This document shows, in pieces, positions 28,103-37,729 of a stretch of DNA of 64,000 nt. Positions within the stretch are counted from its first letter, which is position 1, and every line of letters begins with the position of its first letter. The notes under the pieces were generated by a model. The model saw only the letters and a list, made by a program, of their open reading frames with translations, was not told the origin of the DNA and ran no database searches. Position numbers and translations under genes: made by a program. The stretch covers positions 3,348,001-3,412,000 of the forward strand of contig NZ_CP066129.1 of NCBI RefSeq assembly GCF_019242955.1. Reading direction: 5' to 3'. This stretch comes from Morganella morganii. GTDB taxonomy: Bacteria; Pseudomonadota; Gammaproteobacteria; Enterobacterales; Enterobacteriaceae.

Positions 28103-28318
28103 CTTCTCAGACTATTTTTCCGGCCGGTGCAATTACAGCAGCCGGCCGGGACACTTTCTCTTCCTGCCCGCCATTTCAGCGTCATTTCCTCTGAATTCCG
28201 CCACCTGCACCCGTAATGTGCGGAAAGATACCGGAAAATAAACTATAATTTACCTTTAATCACCGGTAAAAAGCAGTTACTTTAACTTGTTACGGTATAA
28301 CCACCACGAGGAGTTCCT

Positions 28319-28621
28319 ATGTCACATCATACAAATGAAGATTTACGTGCAGAACTGAAATCATTAGCTGACACCCTGGAATCTGTGCTGAACACAGCAG
28401 AAAGCAAATCCAAAGAAGAAGTGGATTCGCTGAAGAAAAAAGCACAGGCCGCGCTGGAAAACTCCCGTTCCCGCCTGGCGGAAGGTAAAGAGCAGGTTGT
28501 GCAGCAGACAAAAGAAATCGCCGGAAAAGCCGATAATTATGTACGGGAAAATCCGTGGACCGGTATCGGTATCGGTGCGGCTGTCGGTGTGGTGTTAGGC
28601 GTTTTACTGGCCCGCCGCTGA
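28319..28621 (+). CDS. yqjD: YqjD/ElaB/DUF883 membrane-anchored ribosome-binding protein
   Basis: 100 aa with a long amphipathic helix and a C-terminal Gly-rich membrane anchor ending VLLARR. The segment YVRENPWTGIGIGAA is diagnostic of the family. In E. coli YqjD binds ribosomes in stationary phase and anchors them to the inner membrane. ATG at 28319 follows GAGGAG. It begins the yqjD-E-K run. Confidence 0.95.
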   Translation: MSHHTNEDLRAELKSLADTLESVLNTAESKSKEEVDSLKKKAQAALENSRSRLAEGKEQVVQQTKEIAGKADNYVRENPWTGIGIGAAVGVVLGVLLARR

Positions 28622-28624
28622 GTT

Positions 28625-29038
28625 ATGGCAGATCAGGAGCGTCCGCAGGGGCCCGGTAAAGGGCTCCTCGATACACTGACACGTATCGCCGCCATTGTGA
28701 TCAGTATGGCTGAAACCCGGCTCAGGCTTGTTGCCACCGAGCTGGAAGAAGAGAAGTCTACTCTGATCCAATTGATTCTGCTGGCCGGTACGGCCCTTCT
28801 GCTGACCGCGTTCGGGCTGATGAGCCTGATGATTCTGGTCATGTGGGCGGTTGATCCTGTGTACCGTCTGACTGCGATGATTATCATGACCGCTGTTCTG
28901 CTCGGCGGAGCGCTGATTTTTGCGCTGTGGGCCGTCCGTAAAGCCCGCCGTTCATCACTGCTCGGGGCGACCCGCGAACAGCTGGCTATCGACAGGCAGC
29001 AGCTGGAAAGAAAAAAGCAGGAACAGGATCATGAATAA
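28625..29038 (+). CDS. yqjE: Phage holin-like / DUF1469 family inner-membrane protein YqjE
   Basis: 137 aa with two transmembrane helices (about residues 46-68 and 77-101) and a charged coil at the C-terminus. It starts 3 bp after yqjD and overlaps yqjK by 8 bp. Function is not established; in E. coli it is co-expressed with yqjD. Confidence 0.9.
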   Translation: MADQERPQGPGKGLLDTLTRIAAIVISMAETRLRLVATELEEEKSTLIQLILLAGTALLLTAFGLMSLMILVMWAVDPVYRLTAMIIMTAVLLGGALIFALWAVRKARRSSLLGATREQLAIDRQQLERKKQEQDHE

Positions 29039-29333
29039 ACACCGCCGTGCTGAGCGCGCCCGCAACAAACAAACGCTGATTGACACCATCGCTGCCCAGC
29101 GCAGCGATTTATCACAGGCCGCTGATCAGTGGCTGAAAAAAACCGAATCGTTCGATCGCACATGGCAGACATTATCACAGTTGCGCCCGCTGGTTGTTGC
29201 CGGCGTCAGTCTGATTTCTGTTTTATCTGTCCGTCACCCGAAAAAGCTCGTACGCTGGGGGCAGCGCGCCCTTGGGCTGTGGGGCGTTTTCCGCACACTT
29301 CAGAATAGTTTTCCCCGTAATAAGCAGCATTGA
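29031..29333 (+). CDS. yqjK: YqjK-like protein
   Basis: 100 aa from the ATG at 29031, inside the last codons of yqjE. The N-terminus is basic and helical (MNKHRRAERARNKQ), then there is a hydrophobic stretch around PLVVAGVSLISVLSV. Order yqjD-yqjE-yqjK matches E. coli. The longer frame from 28920 is a yqjE shadow. Function unknown. Confidence 0.88.
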   Translation: MNKHRRAERARNKQTLIDTIAAQRSDLSQAADQWLKKTESFDRTWQTLSQLRPLVVAGVSLISVLSVRHPKKLVRWGQRALGLWGVFRTLQNSFPRNKQH

Positions 29334-29523
29334 TCCCGCCGGGTACCCGAATTCAAAATTTTTGACGTTGTTTATGAAGAATTCTTGCTAACAATCTTTC
29401 TCATTCGCCTTTACTATTATCTCAACGAAACAGATTGGCATATCGTGCCATTCAGACAAAAGAATATGTGACTCAGTCTTCATATTTACTACTCAGTATT
29501 GTTGAGCTAATAAGGATCTCACA

Positions 29524-29910
29524 ATGAACAACTACGCTATTTTAGTCGCACGTATCATGATGCCTGTCTTATTTATTGTGGCCGGATACGGCAAACTGGG
29601 AGATGCTTATGCAGGAACTCAGCAATATATGCTGGCAATGGGTGTTCCGGGGGCATTACTGCCGTTAACCATTCTGCTGGAACTGGGTGGCGGTCTGGCT
29701 GTCCTGTTCGGTTTCTTAACCCGGACAACCGCAATTTTCACCTTTGGTTTTACCGCACTGACCGCCCTGCTGTTCCACAGTAATTTTGCGGAAGGTGCCA
29801 ACCAGTTAATGTTTATGAAAAACTTTACCATTGCAGGCGGTTATCTGCTGCTGGCTGTAACCGGCCCGGGTAAATTCAGTATCGATTATTTACTGAAAAA
29901 GAAATGGTAA
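29524..29910 (+). CDS. yqjF: DoxX family membrane protein YqjF
   Basis: 128 aa, four hydrophobic helices. It resembles E. coli YqjF strongly (AGTQQYM, LLELGGGLAVLFGFLTR, FHSNFAEG, ITGPG-like end VTGPGKFS). DoxX-type proteins are small quinone-related or redox-stress membrane proteins; YqjF responds to aromatic compounds through YhaJ in E. coli biosensor work. yhaJ lies about 1 kb downstream here. ATG at 29524 follows AAGGATCTC. It has its own 190-bp upstream region. Confidence 0.92.
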   Translation: MNNYAILVARIMMPVLFIVAGYGKLGDAYAGTQQYMLAMGVPGALLPLTILLELGGGLAVLFGFLTRTTAIFTFGFTALTALLFHSNFAEGANQLMFMKNFTIAGGYLLLAVTGPGKFSIDYLLKKKW

Positions 29911-29953
29911 TATCATTCAGGCAAAGCCACACAGCAATATAATAATAATTTTA

Positions 29954-30730
29954 TTAAACATCCGCTCCGGCGGATGTTTCTTTTTGTGTTTCCTGTTCTG
30001 TTACTCTGGGTTTCATCCTGCCGTCGCGGGTAAAAAATGTCAGGTCTGACAGCGGTTTATTAAATAAGAATTCATAATCCATCGGCCCGCCACGAATATC
30101 AGAAAATCCTTTTGTCTGATAAGCGATACACGGATACAAACCAAACCAGTTATCTTTTTCCATCAGGTCATGCCAGATAACATCAATACTTTTTGATTCA
30201 TCCGGTTCGCCGTTTGCAGTAATCAGGTGAACTGATTTCTCAAAGACATGCATCATTTTTTCCGCATAACCACGATTAACAATATAAGTGTTGGCACAAA
30301 AGGCATATTTCAGACTGAGTAAACAGTTTTCCGGTTCGTGTTCAAAAGCACTGAAATAATTTCCGCCCAATAATGCGACATCCCACTCTCTTTTATGAAG
30401 CGCGGATAAAAAGAGATTAGCCTGCCGGATATGTTCATCATCACAATAAAAATCACTGTCATCCTCGATAACCAATACCGGCCCCCAGCCATTTTCAGCG
30501 ATCATCTTCATCACCGCTGCATGAGAAAGCGCACATCCCAGAAATCCCGGAGTCTTTTCAATAGCATCGAAGCGGATAATTTTGCGGTAAGGAATTTCTA
30601 TTTTCTCCAGAACACCGAGAATATCGTCATCACGGTCAGGTCTGGATTTCAGGTTAATATAAATCACTTTTTCAATAAAGCCATGATCGAATGCAAAATC
30701 CGCATCCGACATAAACCGCTTCAGATCCAC
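29954..30730 (-). CDS. Glycosyltransferase family 25 (LPS/LOS biosynthesis)
   Basis: 258 aa starting with GTG at 30730 behind an AGGAGG. GT25 motifs are VIYINLKSRPDR near the N-terminus, GCALSHAAV and VLVIEDDSDF (about residues 90-100), the last containing the DxD-like acidic pair. Family members add hexoses to lipooligosaccharide or surface glycans in the cytoplasm. It stands alone between yqjF and yhaJ rather than in an LPS cluster, and its base composition is somewhat lower in GC than its neighbours, so it may have been acquired. Acceptor unknown. Confidence 0.85.
   Translation of the reverse strand: MDLKRFMSDADFAFDHGFIEKVIYINLKSRPDRDDDILGVLEKIEIPYRKIIRFDAIEKTPGFLGCALSHAAVMKMIAENGWGPVLVIEDDSDFYCDDEHIRQANLFLSALHKREWDVALLGGNYFSAFEHEPENCLLSLKYAFCANTYIVNRGYAEKMMHVFEKSVHLITANGEPDESKSIDVIWHDLMEKDNWFGLYPCIAYQTKGFSDIRGGPMDYEFLFNKPLSDLTFFTRDGRMKPRVTEQETQKETSAGADV
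29957..29984 (+). terminator. Terminator after yqjF
   Basis: AAACATCCGC and GCGGATGTTT form a 10-bp stem with a TCCG-type tetraloop, followed by CTTTTTG. It overlaps the last codons of the convergent GT25 gene. Confidence 0.75.
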
Positions 30731-30870
30731 GTTGCCTCCTGCAAATACACTGATAAACGCCGGTTAATATCCGGTAAAGGGTAACGGATGAATAGTTTCC
30801 GTCAATCGCTGTTGTTCCTATTATCAATATACGTATTTTACGGCAAATACCGCAACAAGCCTCCGGCACA

Positions 30871-30905
30871 AAAAAATACCCGCCATAGATAACAGAGCGG
30901 GTATC
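30871..30905 (-). terminator. Terminator after yhaJ
   Basis: On the minus strand ATACCCGC pairs with GCGGGTAT across a 13-base loop and is followed by seven T residues. It ends yhaJ. Confidence 0.85.
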
Positions 30906-30932
30906 AGATAATAATTCAGGGATATCAGCGTT

Positions 30933-31829
30933 TTATTTTCCGCTGAATAATTTCGGAATTTCCCGCAGACACCAGGCTTTGGCTTCCCCCATGCTGTCGC
31001 GGCGCCACGCCATAATAACATTGGTTTCGTGACTGTATTCAGAGCCGATCACTTTCAGGCGGCCTTCCAGGATATCTTTTTCCACCAGCGGGTACGGCAT
31101 ACTCGCCACTCCCAGCCCCGCCAGCAGAGCACGCCGTTTATCATCAATGGAACTGACCGTCAGGCGCTGCTGTTTATCCAGCAGTAATACCGTGAGTACC
31201 GGCCGTTCACGGGCGGTATCCGCCACGGCAATTCCGCGGTATTTCACACGGGTGGTATCGGATAATGGTTCAGGCTCTTTGTGGATCGGATGATCAGGCG
31301 CTGCCACGTATACGTTCACCACGGAATAAAGCGGGCGGGAGTTGATTTCAGAGGAGGTACGGAAATGCATATCCGGCGCAATCACAATATCAGCACGTCC
31401 GGTTTCCAGCCGTTCCCAGGCACCGGCAAGCACTTCAGTGGCCAGTGTCAGCTGAGTGGTGGATTTCTGCGCCAGTTTATCCACCAGCGGGAACAGAGAG
31501 GCCGTCGGGATCAGTGCTTCACAGACAATCGTCAGATGCGGCTCCCAGCCTCTTGCCAGCGCTTCCGCATCACTGGTCAGTTTATCCGCCGCTTCCAGCA
31601 GCAAGCGGCCGCGTTCCAGCAGCATCCGCCCGACATTGGTGAATTTTGTCCGGTGACCCGAGCGGTCAAACAGAACAACATCCAGCTCTTCTTCCAGTTT
31701 CTGCATGGTATAGCTCAGTGCGGACGGTACACGTCCCAGTTCTTCCGCCGCCGCCGCGAAGCTCCCGCGGCGGTCGATGGCATCCATCACGCGCAATGAT
31801 TCCAGCGTTAACGCTTTGTCTTTACTCAT
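30933..31829 (-). CDS. yhaJ: LysR-family transcriptional regulator YhaJ
   Basis: 298 aa from the second of two adjacent ATGs, the same length as E. coli YhaJ and highly similar (LRVMDAIDRRGSFAAAAEEL, ELDVVLFDRSGHRTKFTN, AWRRDSMGEAKAWCLREIPK). The first 60 residues form the winged helix-turn-helix. In E. coli YhaJ activates yqjF in response to aromatic compounds and is needed for virulence gene expression in pathogenic strains. It is divergent from yhaK. Confidence 0.95.
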   Translation of the reverse strand: MSKDKALTLESLRVMDAIDRRGSFAAAAEELGRVPSALSYTMQKLEEELDVVLFDRSGHRTKFTNVGRMLLERGRLLLEAADKLTSDAEALARGWEPHLTIVCEALIPTASLFPLVDKLAQKSTTQLTLATEVLAGAWERLETGRADIVIAPDMHFRTSSEINSRPLYSVVNVYVAAPDHPIHKEPEPLSDTTRVKYRGIAVADTARERPVLTVLLLDKQQRLTVSSIDDKRRALLAGLGVASMPYPLVEKDILEGRLKVIGSEYSHETNVIMAWRRDSMGEAKAWCLREIPKLFSGK

Positions 31830-31935
31830 CATTATCTCAGTCAGAAATTTTGAATGTCGCCACCAGATTAACTGGCTAACAATTCAGCGTCCAGCCCTTT
31901 ATTATTTCACTATGTTTAACAACAGGCAGACCATT

Positions 31936-32634
31936 ATGATTATACACAGAACCGCCGGACAGGCCGGGTCCGCCGACTATGGCTGGTTACAGGCGAAATA
32001 CGCATTCTCTTTCGGGCATTACTTTGACCCTGCATTTCTGGGGTACGGCCCGCTGAAAGCACTGAATCAGGAAGTGCTGGCTCCCGGTGCCGGTTTCCAG
32101 CCCAAATCCTATCCCGATGTGGATATTGTAAACCTGATCCTCAGAGGGAAGCACGATATTCATGATAATGACGGACTTTATCTGGAGAGCAGGCAGGATG
32201 AATGTCTGTTTTTCTCGCCGCGTAAAGATATCAGCTACACGGAAACCAATCCCTGTGAGCAGTCACCGCTGACCCGGATTCAGATCTGGCTGAAAGCCGC
32301 ACGCGGCAGCCTGCGCGGCAGTTCACAAAAACTGGTGCTGACACAACAACCGGCGCAGCTGATTGCCTCACCGGACGGTGAAAACGGCAGTATTGATTTG
32401 CAGCAGGGCGTGAGAATTTCTCATCTGATGCTCTCCGCCGGAGAATCCCTGACACTGCCGCTGTACGGCAAGCGGGCTTTTTATCAGTCGGTTCACGGCA
32501 CCGTGACGGCGGATGACGGGCAAAAACAGGGGGTAATTGAGTGCGGGGACGGCGCGTTTATTCAGGAAAGCCGGGAAGTGACCTTTCAGGCAAAAACGCC
32601 GTGCCGGGCACTGCTTATCGATATTCTGACCTGA
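31936..32634 (+). CDS. yhaK: Pirin family bicupin YhaK
   Basis: 232 aa. The ATG at 31936 gives the usual N-terminus (ADYGWLQAKYAFSFGHYFDP); starts further upstream lie within the yhaJ promoter. Two cupin halves are visible, with LNQEVLAPGAGFQPKSYPDVDIVN as pirin core. E. coli YhaK is a cytoplasmic redox-sensitive bicupin without known enzymatic activity. It is divergent from yhaJ, which probably regulates it. Confidence 0.93.
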   Translation: MIIHRTAGQAGSADYGWLQAKYAFSFGHYFDPAFLGYGPLKALNQEVLAPGAGFQPKSYPDVDIVNLILRGKHDIHDNDGLYLESRQDECLFFSPRKDISYTETNPCEQSPLTRIQIWLKAARGSLRGSSQKLVLTQQPAQLIASPDGENGSIDLQQGVRISHLMLSAGESLTLPLYGKRAFYQSVHGTVTADDGQKQGVIECGDGAFIQESREVTFQAKTPCRALLIDILT

Positions 32635-32651
32635 TATACCGCTCTGAAATG

Positions 32652-32680
32652 AAACAACCCCGCGTCAGACGCGGGGTTGT
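32652..32680 (-). terminator. rnpB terminator
   Basis: AACAACCCCGCGT and ACGCGGGGTTGT form a nearly perfect GC-rich hairpin immediately past the 3' end of rnpB, with TTTCATTT following on the minus strand. It may also end yhaK from the other side. Confidence 0.8.
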
Positions 32681-32687
32681 GATAGTG

Positions 32688-33056
<369 letters not shown>

Positions 33057-33132
33057 GCTGCGGATTATAAGCAGCTTTCCCGCGGATGTACAGAATAACT
33101 CCGCCCCGGAAGACCGGATGGCGGGAAATGCA

Positions 33133-34005
33133 TCACTCTGCGGCGGAATTCCCGTCCAGAGTGTAACGGTAAAGGGCGTTTTTCTTCACGCCGTATAACT
33201 CGGCCACTACCGCAGCCGCTTTTTTCGGCGGCAGTTCTTTCTGCACAATCGCCAGCGCACGCAGAATTTCCGGGCTGAATTCCTCATCCTGAACCGGTTT
33301 TGCACCCTCCGCAATCAGCACCATCTCCCCTTTGCGGCGGTTTTCGTCTTCCAGAACCCAGGCCAGCAGTTCCCCGACCGGTTTCCCCTGAATCGACTCC
33401 CAGGTTTTGGTCAGTTCCCGCGCCAGAACCACATAGCGATCTTCACCCCAGACGGTGACCATATCGGCCAGTGTATCCAGAACCCGGTGCGTGGATTCAT
33501 AGAAAATCAGGGTCCGCGGCTCATCGGCCAGCGCCCGCAGTGTATCCTGACGGCTTTTGCTTTTGGCCGGCAGAAACCCTTCGTAACAAAAACGGTCAGA
33601 CGGCAGACCGGCCGCACTGAGCGCCGTGACGGCGGCACAGGCACCGGGCAGCGGGATCACGGTAATCCCCGCATCACGGGCACGCCGGACCAGATGGTAG
33701 CCGGGATCGTTAATTAAAGGTGTACCTGCATCGGACACTAATGCGATACTGACCCCGGACTGTAATTTGGTAATTAATTGATCTGCTTTATACTGTTCAT
33801 TATGATCATGCAGCGCAAACAGCCGGTTATTAATACCGAAGTGAGAAAGTAACAAGCCGGTATGCCGGGTATCTTCCGCTGCAATCAGATCGACATTCGT
33901 CAGCACGTCGAGAGCGCGTGCTGTGATGTCATTCAGATTACCGATCGGTGTCGGCACAACATAAAGTGTCGCTGCCGCAACCACAGCTTGATTAGGTTGA
34001 TTCAT
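33133..34005 (-). CDS. rsmI: 16S rRNA (cytidine1402-2'-O)-methyltransferase
   Basis: 290 aa tetrapyrrole-methylase-fold enzyme using SAM. Motifs include [40 protein letters not shown] and the HemD-like C-terminal region with [23 protein letters not shown]. RsmI modifies C1402 at the ribosomal P site together with RsmH. It is divergent from lpoA (60-bp gap), exactly as in E. coli. Confidence 0.97.
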   Translation of the reverse strand: MNQPNQAVVAAATLYVVPTPIGNLNDITARALDVLTNVDLIAAEDTRHTGLLLSHFGINNRLFALHDHNEQYKADQLITKLQSGVSIALVSDAGTPLINDPGYHLVRRARDAGITVIPLPGACAAVTALSAAGLPSDRFCYEGFLPAKSKSRQDTLRALADEPRTLIFYESTHRVLDTLADMVTVWGEDRYVVLARELTKTWESIQGKPVGELLAWVLEDENRRKGEMVLIAEGAKPVQDEEFSPEILRALAIVQKELPPKKAAAVVAELYGVKKNALYRYTLDGNSAAE

Positions 34006-34065
34006 TGTTTCGTCCAGATGATCACATTAGAATTGAGCTTTCAGAAAACTATAACCGGGTACAGT

Positions 34066-35847
34066 ATGTTTTCCTTAACTTTATCGCGTTACCGCAGACA
34101 ATTACTTTGTGCCGCACTCTTTTCCGCACTGATGATCTCAGGATGTACACTCAATAATCAGCATGCGGGCACAGCCGGCAAAGGCCAGCCGGAAACACTG
34201 GTTCAGCAATATCAGAAGGTGATTGATGCGGCCGCCGGAAAACCGTCTGCGGACGCTATCCGTGCTTACATCGCTCAGGAGCCGCTGCTCTCTGATCCGG
34301 ATGCACATCAGCAGAATATTGATGAAACCTGGCTGATGCTAACACGTTTTACCCCTGAAGAGCGCAATAACATTCAGGTTAACGCTGATGAGAGCGTATT
34401 ACAGGGCTGGATTGACCTGCTGATTCTGTATCAGAACAACCAGCAGGATCTGAAAGCACTTTCCGCCGCCCTCGGCGACTGGCAAATCCGCTATCCGGAT
34501 AACCCGGCGGCCAAATCCCTGCCCCAGGATCTTGTCCAGACCCTGAGCAGTACCTATGGTCAGACCGGTAAAAACGCCCGTGTGGCGCTGTTCCTGCCGC
34601 TGAGTGGTCAGGCGAAACTGATGGGTGATGCTATCCGTCAGGGCTTTACCGATGCACAGAACGGCGCGGTATACAGCACCGGTTACCCGGCGGCTGATAT
34701 TTCCGCCTCACCGCAGGACGATACCGGCCCGGTTCCGGTACAGACCACCCTCAGCCCGGCAGATCCGGATAAAGACATCACCACCCCGGATACGGTCAAC
34801 GGCGCACCGTCAAATGACAGCAGCACTGACGGCATGACCGCCGCAAGCCCGGTCACAGCCCCTCAGGCACGGCCGTACAGCGCTGAATCCCGCACAGTCA
34901 CCGATGTGAAAGTCTACGATACCGACAGCAAGCCGCTGGCAACTCTGCTGGCACAGGCACAGGCTGACGGTATGGATCTGATTGTCGGACCGCTGCTCAA
35001 AGGGGATGTGGCGACGCTGGCCGCTGCCAATACGCCGCTGAACATTCTGGCGCTCAATGAATTAGATACACCAATTGCCCGTCCTAATGTGTGCTACTTC
35101 TCGCTTTCACCGGAAGATGAAGCCCGCAACGCTGCGCAGTTTATCCGTCAGGATAATAAAACCGCGCCGCTGGTACTGACACCGGACAACAACTTCGGCC
35201 GCCGGATCGCACAAAGCTTTGCCGATGAGTGGCAGAAAAACGGCGGCGGTGTGGTGCTTCACCAGACTTTCTCCGGCAATCCGGGCAGCTCACTGTCACT
35301 GACCGGCGTACCGGTGCAGCCATCTGCTCCGCAGGTATCGCAGCCTGAAAATGCGCTGATACAACCGGAAGGTTCTGTAACGCAGCCGCAGCCAGTCAGC
35401 GGCGGTGTGGATTCCGTCTATATTATCGCGACCTCTGATCAGCTGATTTATATTAAACCGACGCTGGAGTTCGCCACCAGTGCCCGCGGACGCCCGGCGT
35501 TTTATGCCAGCTCACGCAGCAATAAGGCAGGCACAGGCAAAGATTTTCAGTTTGAGATGGAAGGACTGAAACTGACGGACATTCCGCTGATTGCGGGCGG
35601 AAATCCGCAGTTACTGAATCAGGCCGCCGGAAAATTCGGCAATGACTATACCCGTGTCCGCCTCTATGCGATGGGGATGGACGCATGGCGTCTGGCGAAT
35701 CAGTTCGGCGATATGCAGCGGCATACTCTGCGTATGAATGGTGCCAGCGGTGATATCACTGTCACTGATAACTGCACCGTTTACCGTCATCTGCCGTGGC
35801 TGGTCTTTAAGCAGGGGAATCTCACCCCGCTGAATGCCGCGAACTAA
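34066..35847 (+). CDS. lpoA: Outer-membrane lipoprotein activator of PBP1A, with a short N-domain
   Basis: 593 aa from the ATG at 34066, next to rsmI; the upstream extension of the frame covers rsmI DNA. Lipobox ISGC gives Cys27 as lipidation site. The C-terminal periplasmic-binding-like domain is complete (VALFLPLSGQAKLMGDAIRQGF to the end). E. coli LpoA has 678 aa; here the N-terminal TPR-like domain is shorter by roughly 85-90 residues, joining the lipid anchor to a segment that aligns with about residue 143 of the E. coli protein (KIDASQGRPS versus VIDAAAGKPS). It spans the periplasm to stimulate PBP1A. Confidence 0.93.
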   Translation: MFSLTLSRYRRQLLCAALFSALMISGCTLNNQHAGTAGKGQPETLVQQYQKVIDAAAGKPSADAIRAYIAQEPLLSDPDAHQQNIDETWLMLTRFTPEERNNIQVNADESVLQGWIDLLILYQNNQQDLKALSAALGDWQIRYPDNPAAKSLPQDLVQTLSSTYGQTGKNARVALFLPLSGQAKLMGDAIRQGFTDAQNGAVYSTGYPAADISASPQDDTGPVPVQTTLSPADPDKDITTPDTVNGAPSNDSSTDGMTAASPVTAPQARPYSAESRTVTDVKVYDTDSKPLATLLAQAQADGMDLIVGPLLKGDVATLAAANTPLNILALNELDTPIARPNVCYFSLSPEDEARNAAQFIRQDNKTAPLVLTPDNNFGRRIAQSFADEWQKNGGGVVLHQTFSGNPGSSLSLTGVPVQPSAPQVSQPENALIQPEGSVTQPQPVSGGVDSVYIIATSDQLIYIKPTLEFATSARGRPAFYASSRSNKAGTGKDFQFEMEGLKLTDIPLIAGGNPQLLNQAAGKFGNDYTRVRLYAMGMDAWRLANQFGDMQRHTLRMNGASGDITVTDNCTVYRHLPWLVFKQGNLTPLNAAN

Positions 35848-35925
35848 GCTTTGTCTGATTTTTAAAGGTGACAGGATGTCACCTTTGTTTCCTTTGGCAT
35901 AATTAACATACAGGGACATGTATTT

Positions 35926-36288
35926 ATGCTTACATGGCTGACAGGCCGCCGTCATGAACAGTTTGCCCGGCGCTGGCTGGAACAGCAGGGACTGACATTT
36001 GTTGCACGGAATGTCCGTTTCCGCCGGGGCGAAATCGATTTAATTATGCGGGATCACGGTACCTGGGTATTTACCGAAGTCCGTTACCGCCGTAATGCAC
36101 ACTATGGCAGCGCAGCAGAAAGCGTCACCAGAGCCAAGCAGCGCCGCTTACTTTATGCGGCTTCCTGCTGGTTATCTCAGCAGCAACTGAGTATGCTGAC
36201 CTGTGACTGCCGTTTTGACATTTGTGCAATAACCGGTGACCATATCGACTGGCTGAAAAATGCCTTTGGTCACACCGATTTTTGTTAA
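35926..36288 (+). CDS. yraN: YraN/UPF0102 nuclease-like protein
   Basis: 120 aa. The fold is that of a restriction-endonuclease-like family: [21 protein letters not shown] and [10 protein letters not shown] supply the D-ExK-like residues, although the usual Lys is replaced by Arg in EVR. Conserved gene order lpoA-yraN-diaA-dolP supports it. Biological role unproven; some homologues aid DNA uptake or recombination. Confidence 0.93.
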   Translation: MLTWLTGRRHEQFARRWLEQQGLTFVARNVRFRRGEIDLIMRDHGTWVFTEVRYRRNAHYGSAAESVTRAKQRRLLYAASCWLSQQQLSMLTCDCRFDICAITGDHIDWLKNAFGHTDFC

Positions 36289-36321
36289 TACAGCCATCCG
36301 TTGCTGATAGCAGGACTTAAC

Positions 36322-36912
36322 GTGTTAGACAGAATTAAACAGTGTTTTACTGAAAGTATTCAGACGCAGATTGCAGCCGCAGAAGCACTGCCGGATGCCA
36401 TTTCCCGGGCAGCTCTGATGATGGTTCAGTCGTTACTTAACGGCAATAAAATCCTCTGCTGCGGGAACGGAGGATCAGCGGCAACAGCCTCGCGCTTCGC
36501 CACCAGTATGATCCACCGGTTTGAAACCGAACGCCCGAGCCTGCCGGCACTGGCACTGAACACCGATAATGTGGTGATGACCGCTATCGCCGCCAACCGG
36601 CAGCAGGATGAAATTTATGCCAAGCAGGTCCGCGCCATCGGCCAGACCGGTGATGTGCTGCTGGCAATATCCACCCACGGCAACAGCCGCAATATCATCA
36701 AAGCGGTTGAGGCAGCGGTAACCCGCGATATGACCATTGTGGCCCTGACCGGCTACGACGGCGGGGAGCTGGCCGGTCTGCTGGGTCCGCGTGATGCGGA
36801 AATCCGCGTACCGTCGCAGCACAGTGTCCGCATACAGGAAGTACATATGCTGACGGTGAATTGTTTATGTGATTTAATCGACAATACCCTTTTCCCCCAC
36901 CAGGAAGACTAA
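36322..36912 (+). CDS. diaA: DnaA initiator-associating protein, SIS domain
   Basis: 196 aa from a GTG at 36322 with AGGA upstream, giving the same start as E. coli DiaA; a TTG at 36301 is less likely. The sugar-isomerase (SIS) domain has [18 protein letters not shown] and [10 protein letters not shown]. DiaA is a homotetramer that binds DnaA and promotes its assembly at oriC for timely replication initiation. Confidence 0.95.
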   Translation: MLDRIKQCFTESIQTQIAAAEALPDAISRAALMMVQSLLNGNKILCCGNGGSAATASRFATSMIHRFETERPSLPALALNTDNVVMTAIAANRQQDEIYAKQVRAIGQTGDVLLAISTHGNSRNIIKAVEAAVTRDMTIVALTGYDGGELAGLLGPRDAEIRVPSQHSVRIQEVHMLTVNCLCDLIDNTLFPHQED

Positions 36913-36921
36913 GGAGATATT

Positions 36922-37494
36922 ATGAGAATTGTGCCAGTGGCAGCACTTATCTGCAGCGCACTACTGTTACAGGGATGTATCGGTGCAGCACTTGTCGGGT
37001 CTGCGGCTGTGGCAACCAAAGCCGCCACAGACCCCCGTTCTGTCGGCACACAGGTCGATGACGGTACACTCGAAGCACGTGTCAGCGGCCAGCTCAATAA
37101 GGATAAAGATATCAAACAGCAGCGGATTGTTCCGGTGGCTTATCAGGGAAAAGTTCTGCTGATTGGTCAGTCAGCGGATCTCTCTCTGGCACGGCGGGCA
37201 AAAGAGATTGCCGCTAAAGTGGATGGTACTGAACTGGTGTATAACGAAGTACGTCAGGGCGAGCCGATTGATTTGGGTACCGCATCGAAAGATGCCTGGA
37301 TCACCACCAAAGTCCGTTCCAAACTGCTGACCAGTGATGCGGTAAAATCCGCCAATATCAAAGTGATCACTGAAAACGGCGAGATTTTCCTGTTAGGGGT
37401 GGTTACCCGCCAGGAAGGGGCAGCGGCGGCAAAAGTTGCCAGTGAAACGGATGGTGCCAAAAAAGTCACCACAGCCTTTACCTGGCTGAATTAA
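36922..37494 (+). CDS. dolP: Outer-membrane lipoprotein with two BON domains
   Basis: 190 aa. Lipobox LQGC (Cys19), then two BON domains (about 46-115 and 124-190). DolP (formerly YraP) binds anionic phospholipid at the division site and supports the outer-membrane barrier and BAM function. It follows diaA by 9 bp with AAGGAG as ribosome site, the conserved arrangement. Confidence 0.96.
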   Translation: MRIVPVAALICSALLLQGCIGAALVGSAAVATKAATDPRSVGTQVDDGTLEARVSGQLNKDKDIKQQRIVPVAYQGKVLLIGQSADLSLARRAKEIAAKVDGTELVYNEVRQGEPIDLGTASKDAWITTKVRSKLLTSDAVKSANIKVITENGEIFLLGVVTRQEGAAAAKVASETDGAKKVTTAFTWLN

Positions 37495-37521
37495 TTCCGC
37501 CTGCTTTCGGAAACCGATAAG

Positions 37522-37549
37522 AAACCTGACTTAATGTCAGGTTTTTTTA
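37522..37549 (+). terminator. Terminator after dolP
   Basis: AAACCTGAC and GTCAGGTTT form a 9-bp stem with a TTAAT loop, followed by a long T-run at 37542-37548. Confidence 0.9.
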
Positions 37550-37729
37550 TGGCCTTTCAGGCAGCCCGGTATCCGCTCATCCGCCCGGATAGTGGATAAA
37601 ATTCAGTATATATCAATAAATAATAAATCATCAGTATAATATAGCGAAAAACACGGGCGATACTCATAATCATAATTACTTATGATTTTTATAAAAACAA
37701 ATCAATAAGATAAATTCATTATACCCGGA

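Noticed and set aside
28120..28149. CCGGCCGG inverted repeat after yqjA
   Set aside because: No T-run and a long loop; not clearly a terminator. The arms are themselves palindromic, so the match is less meaningful.
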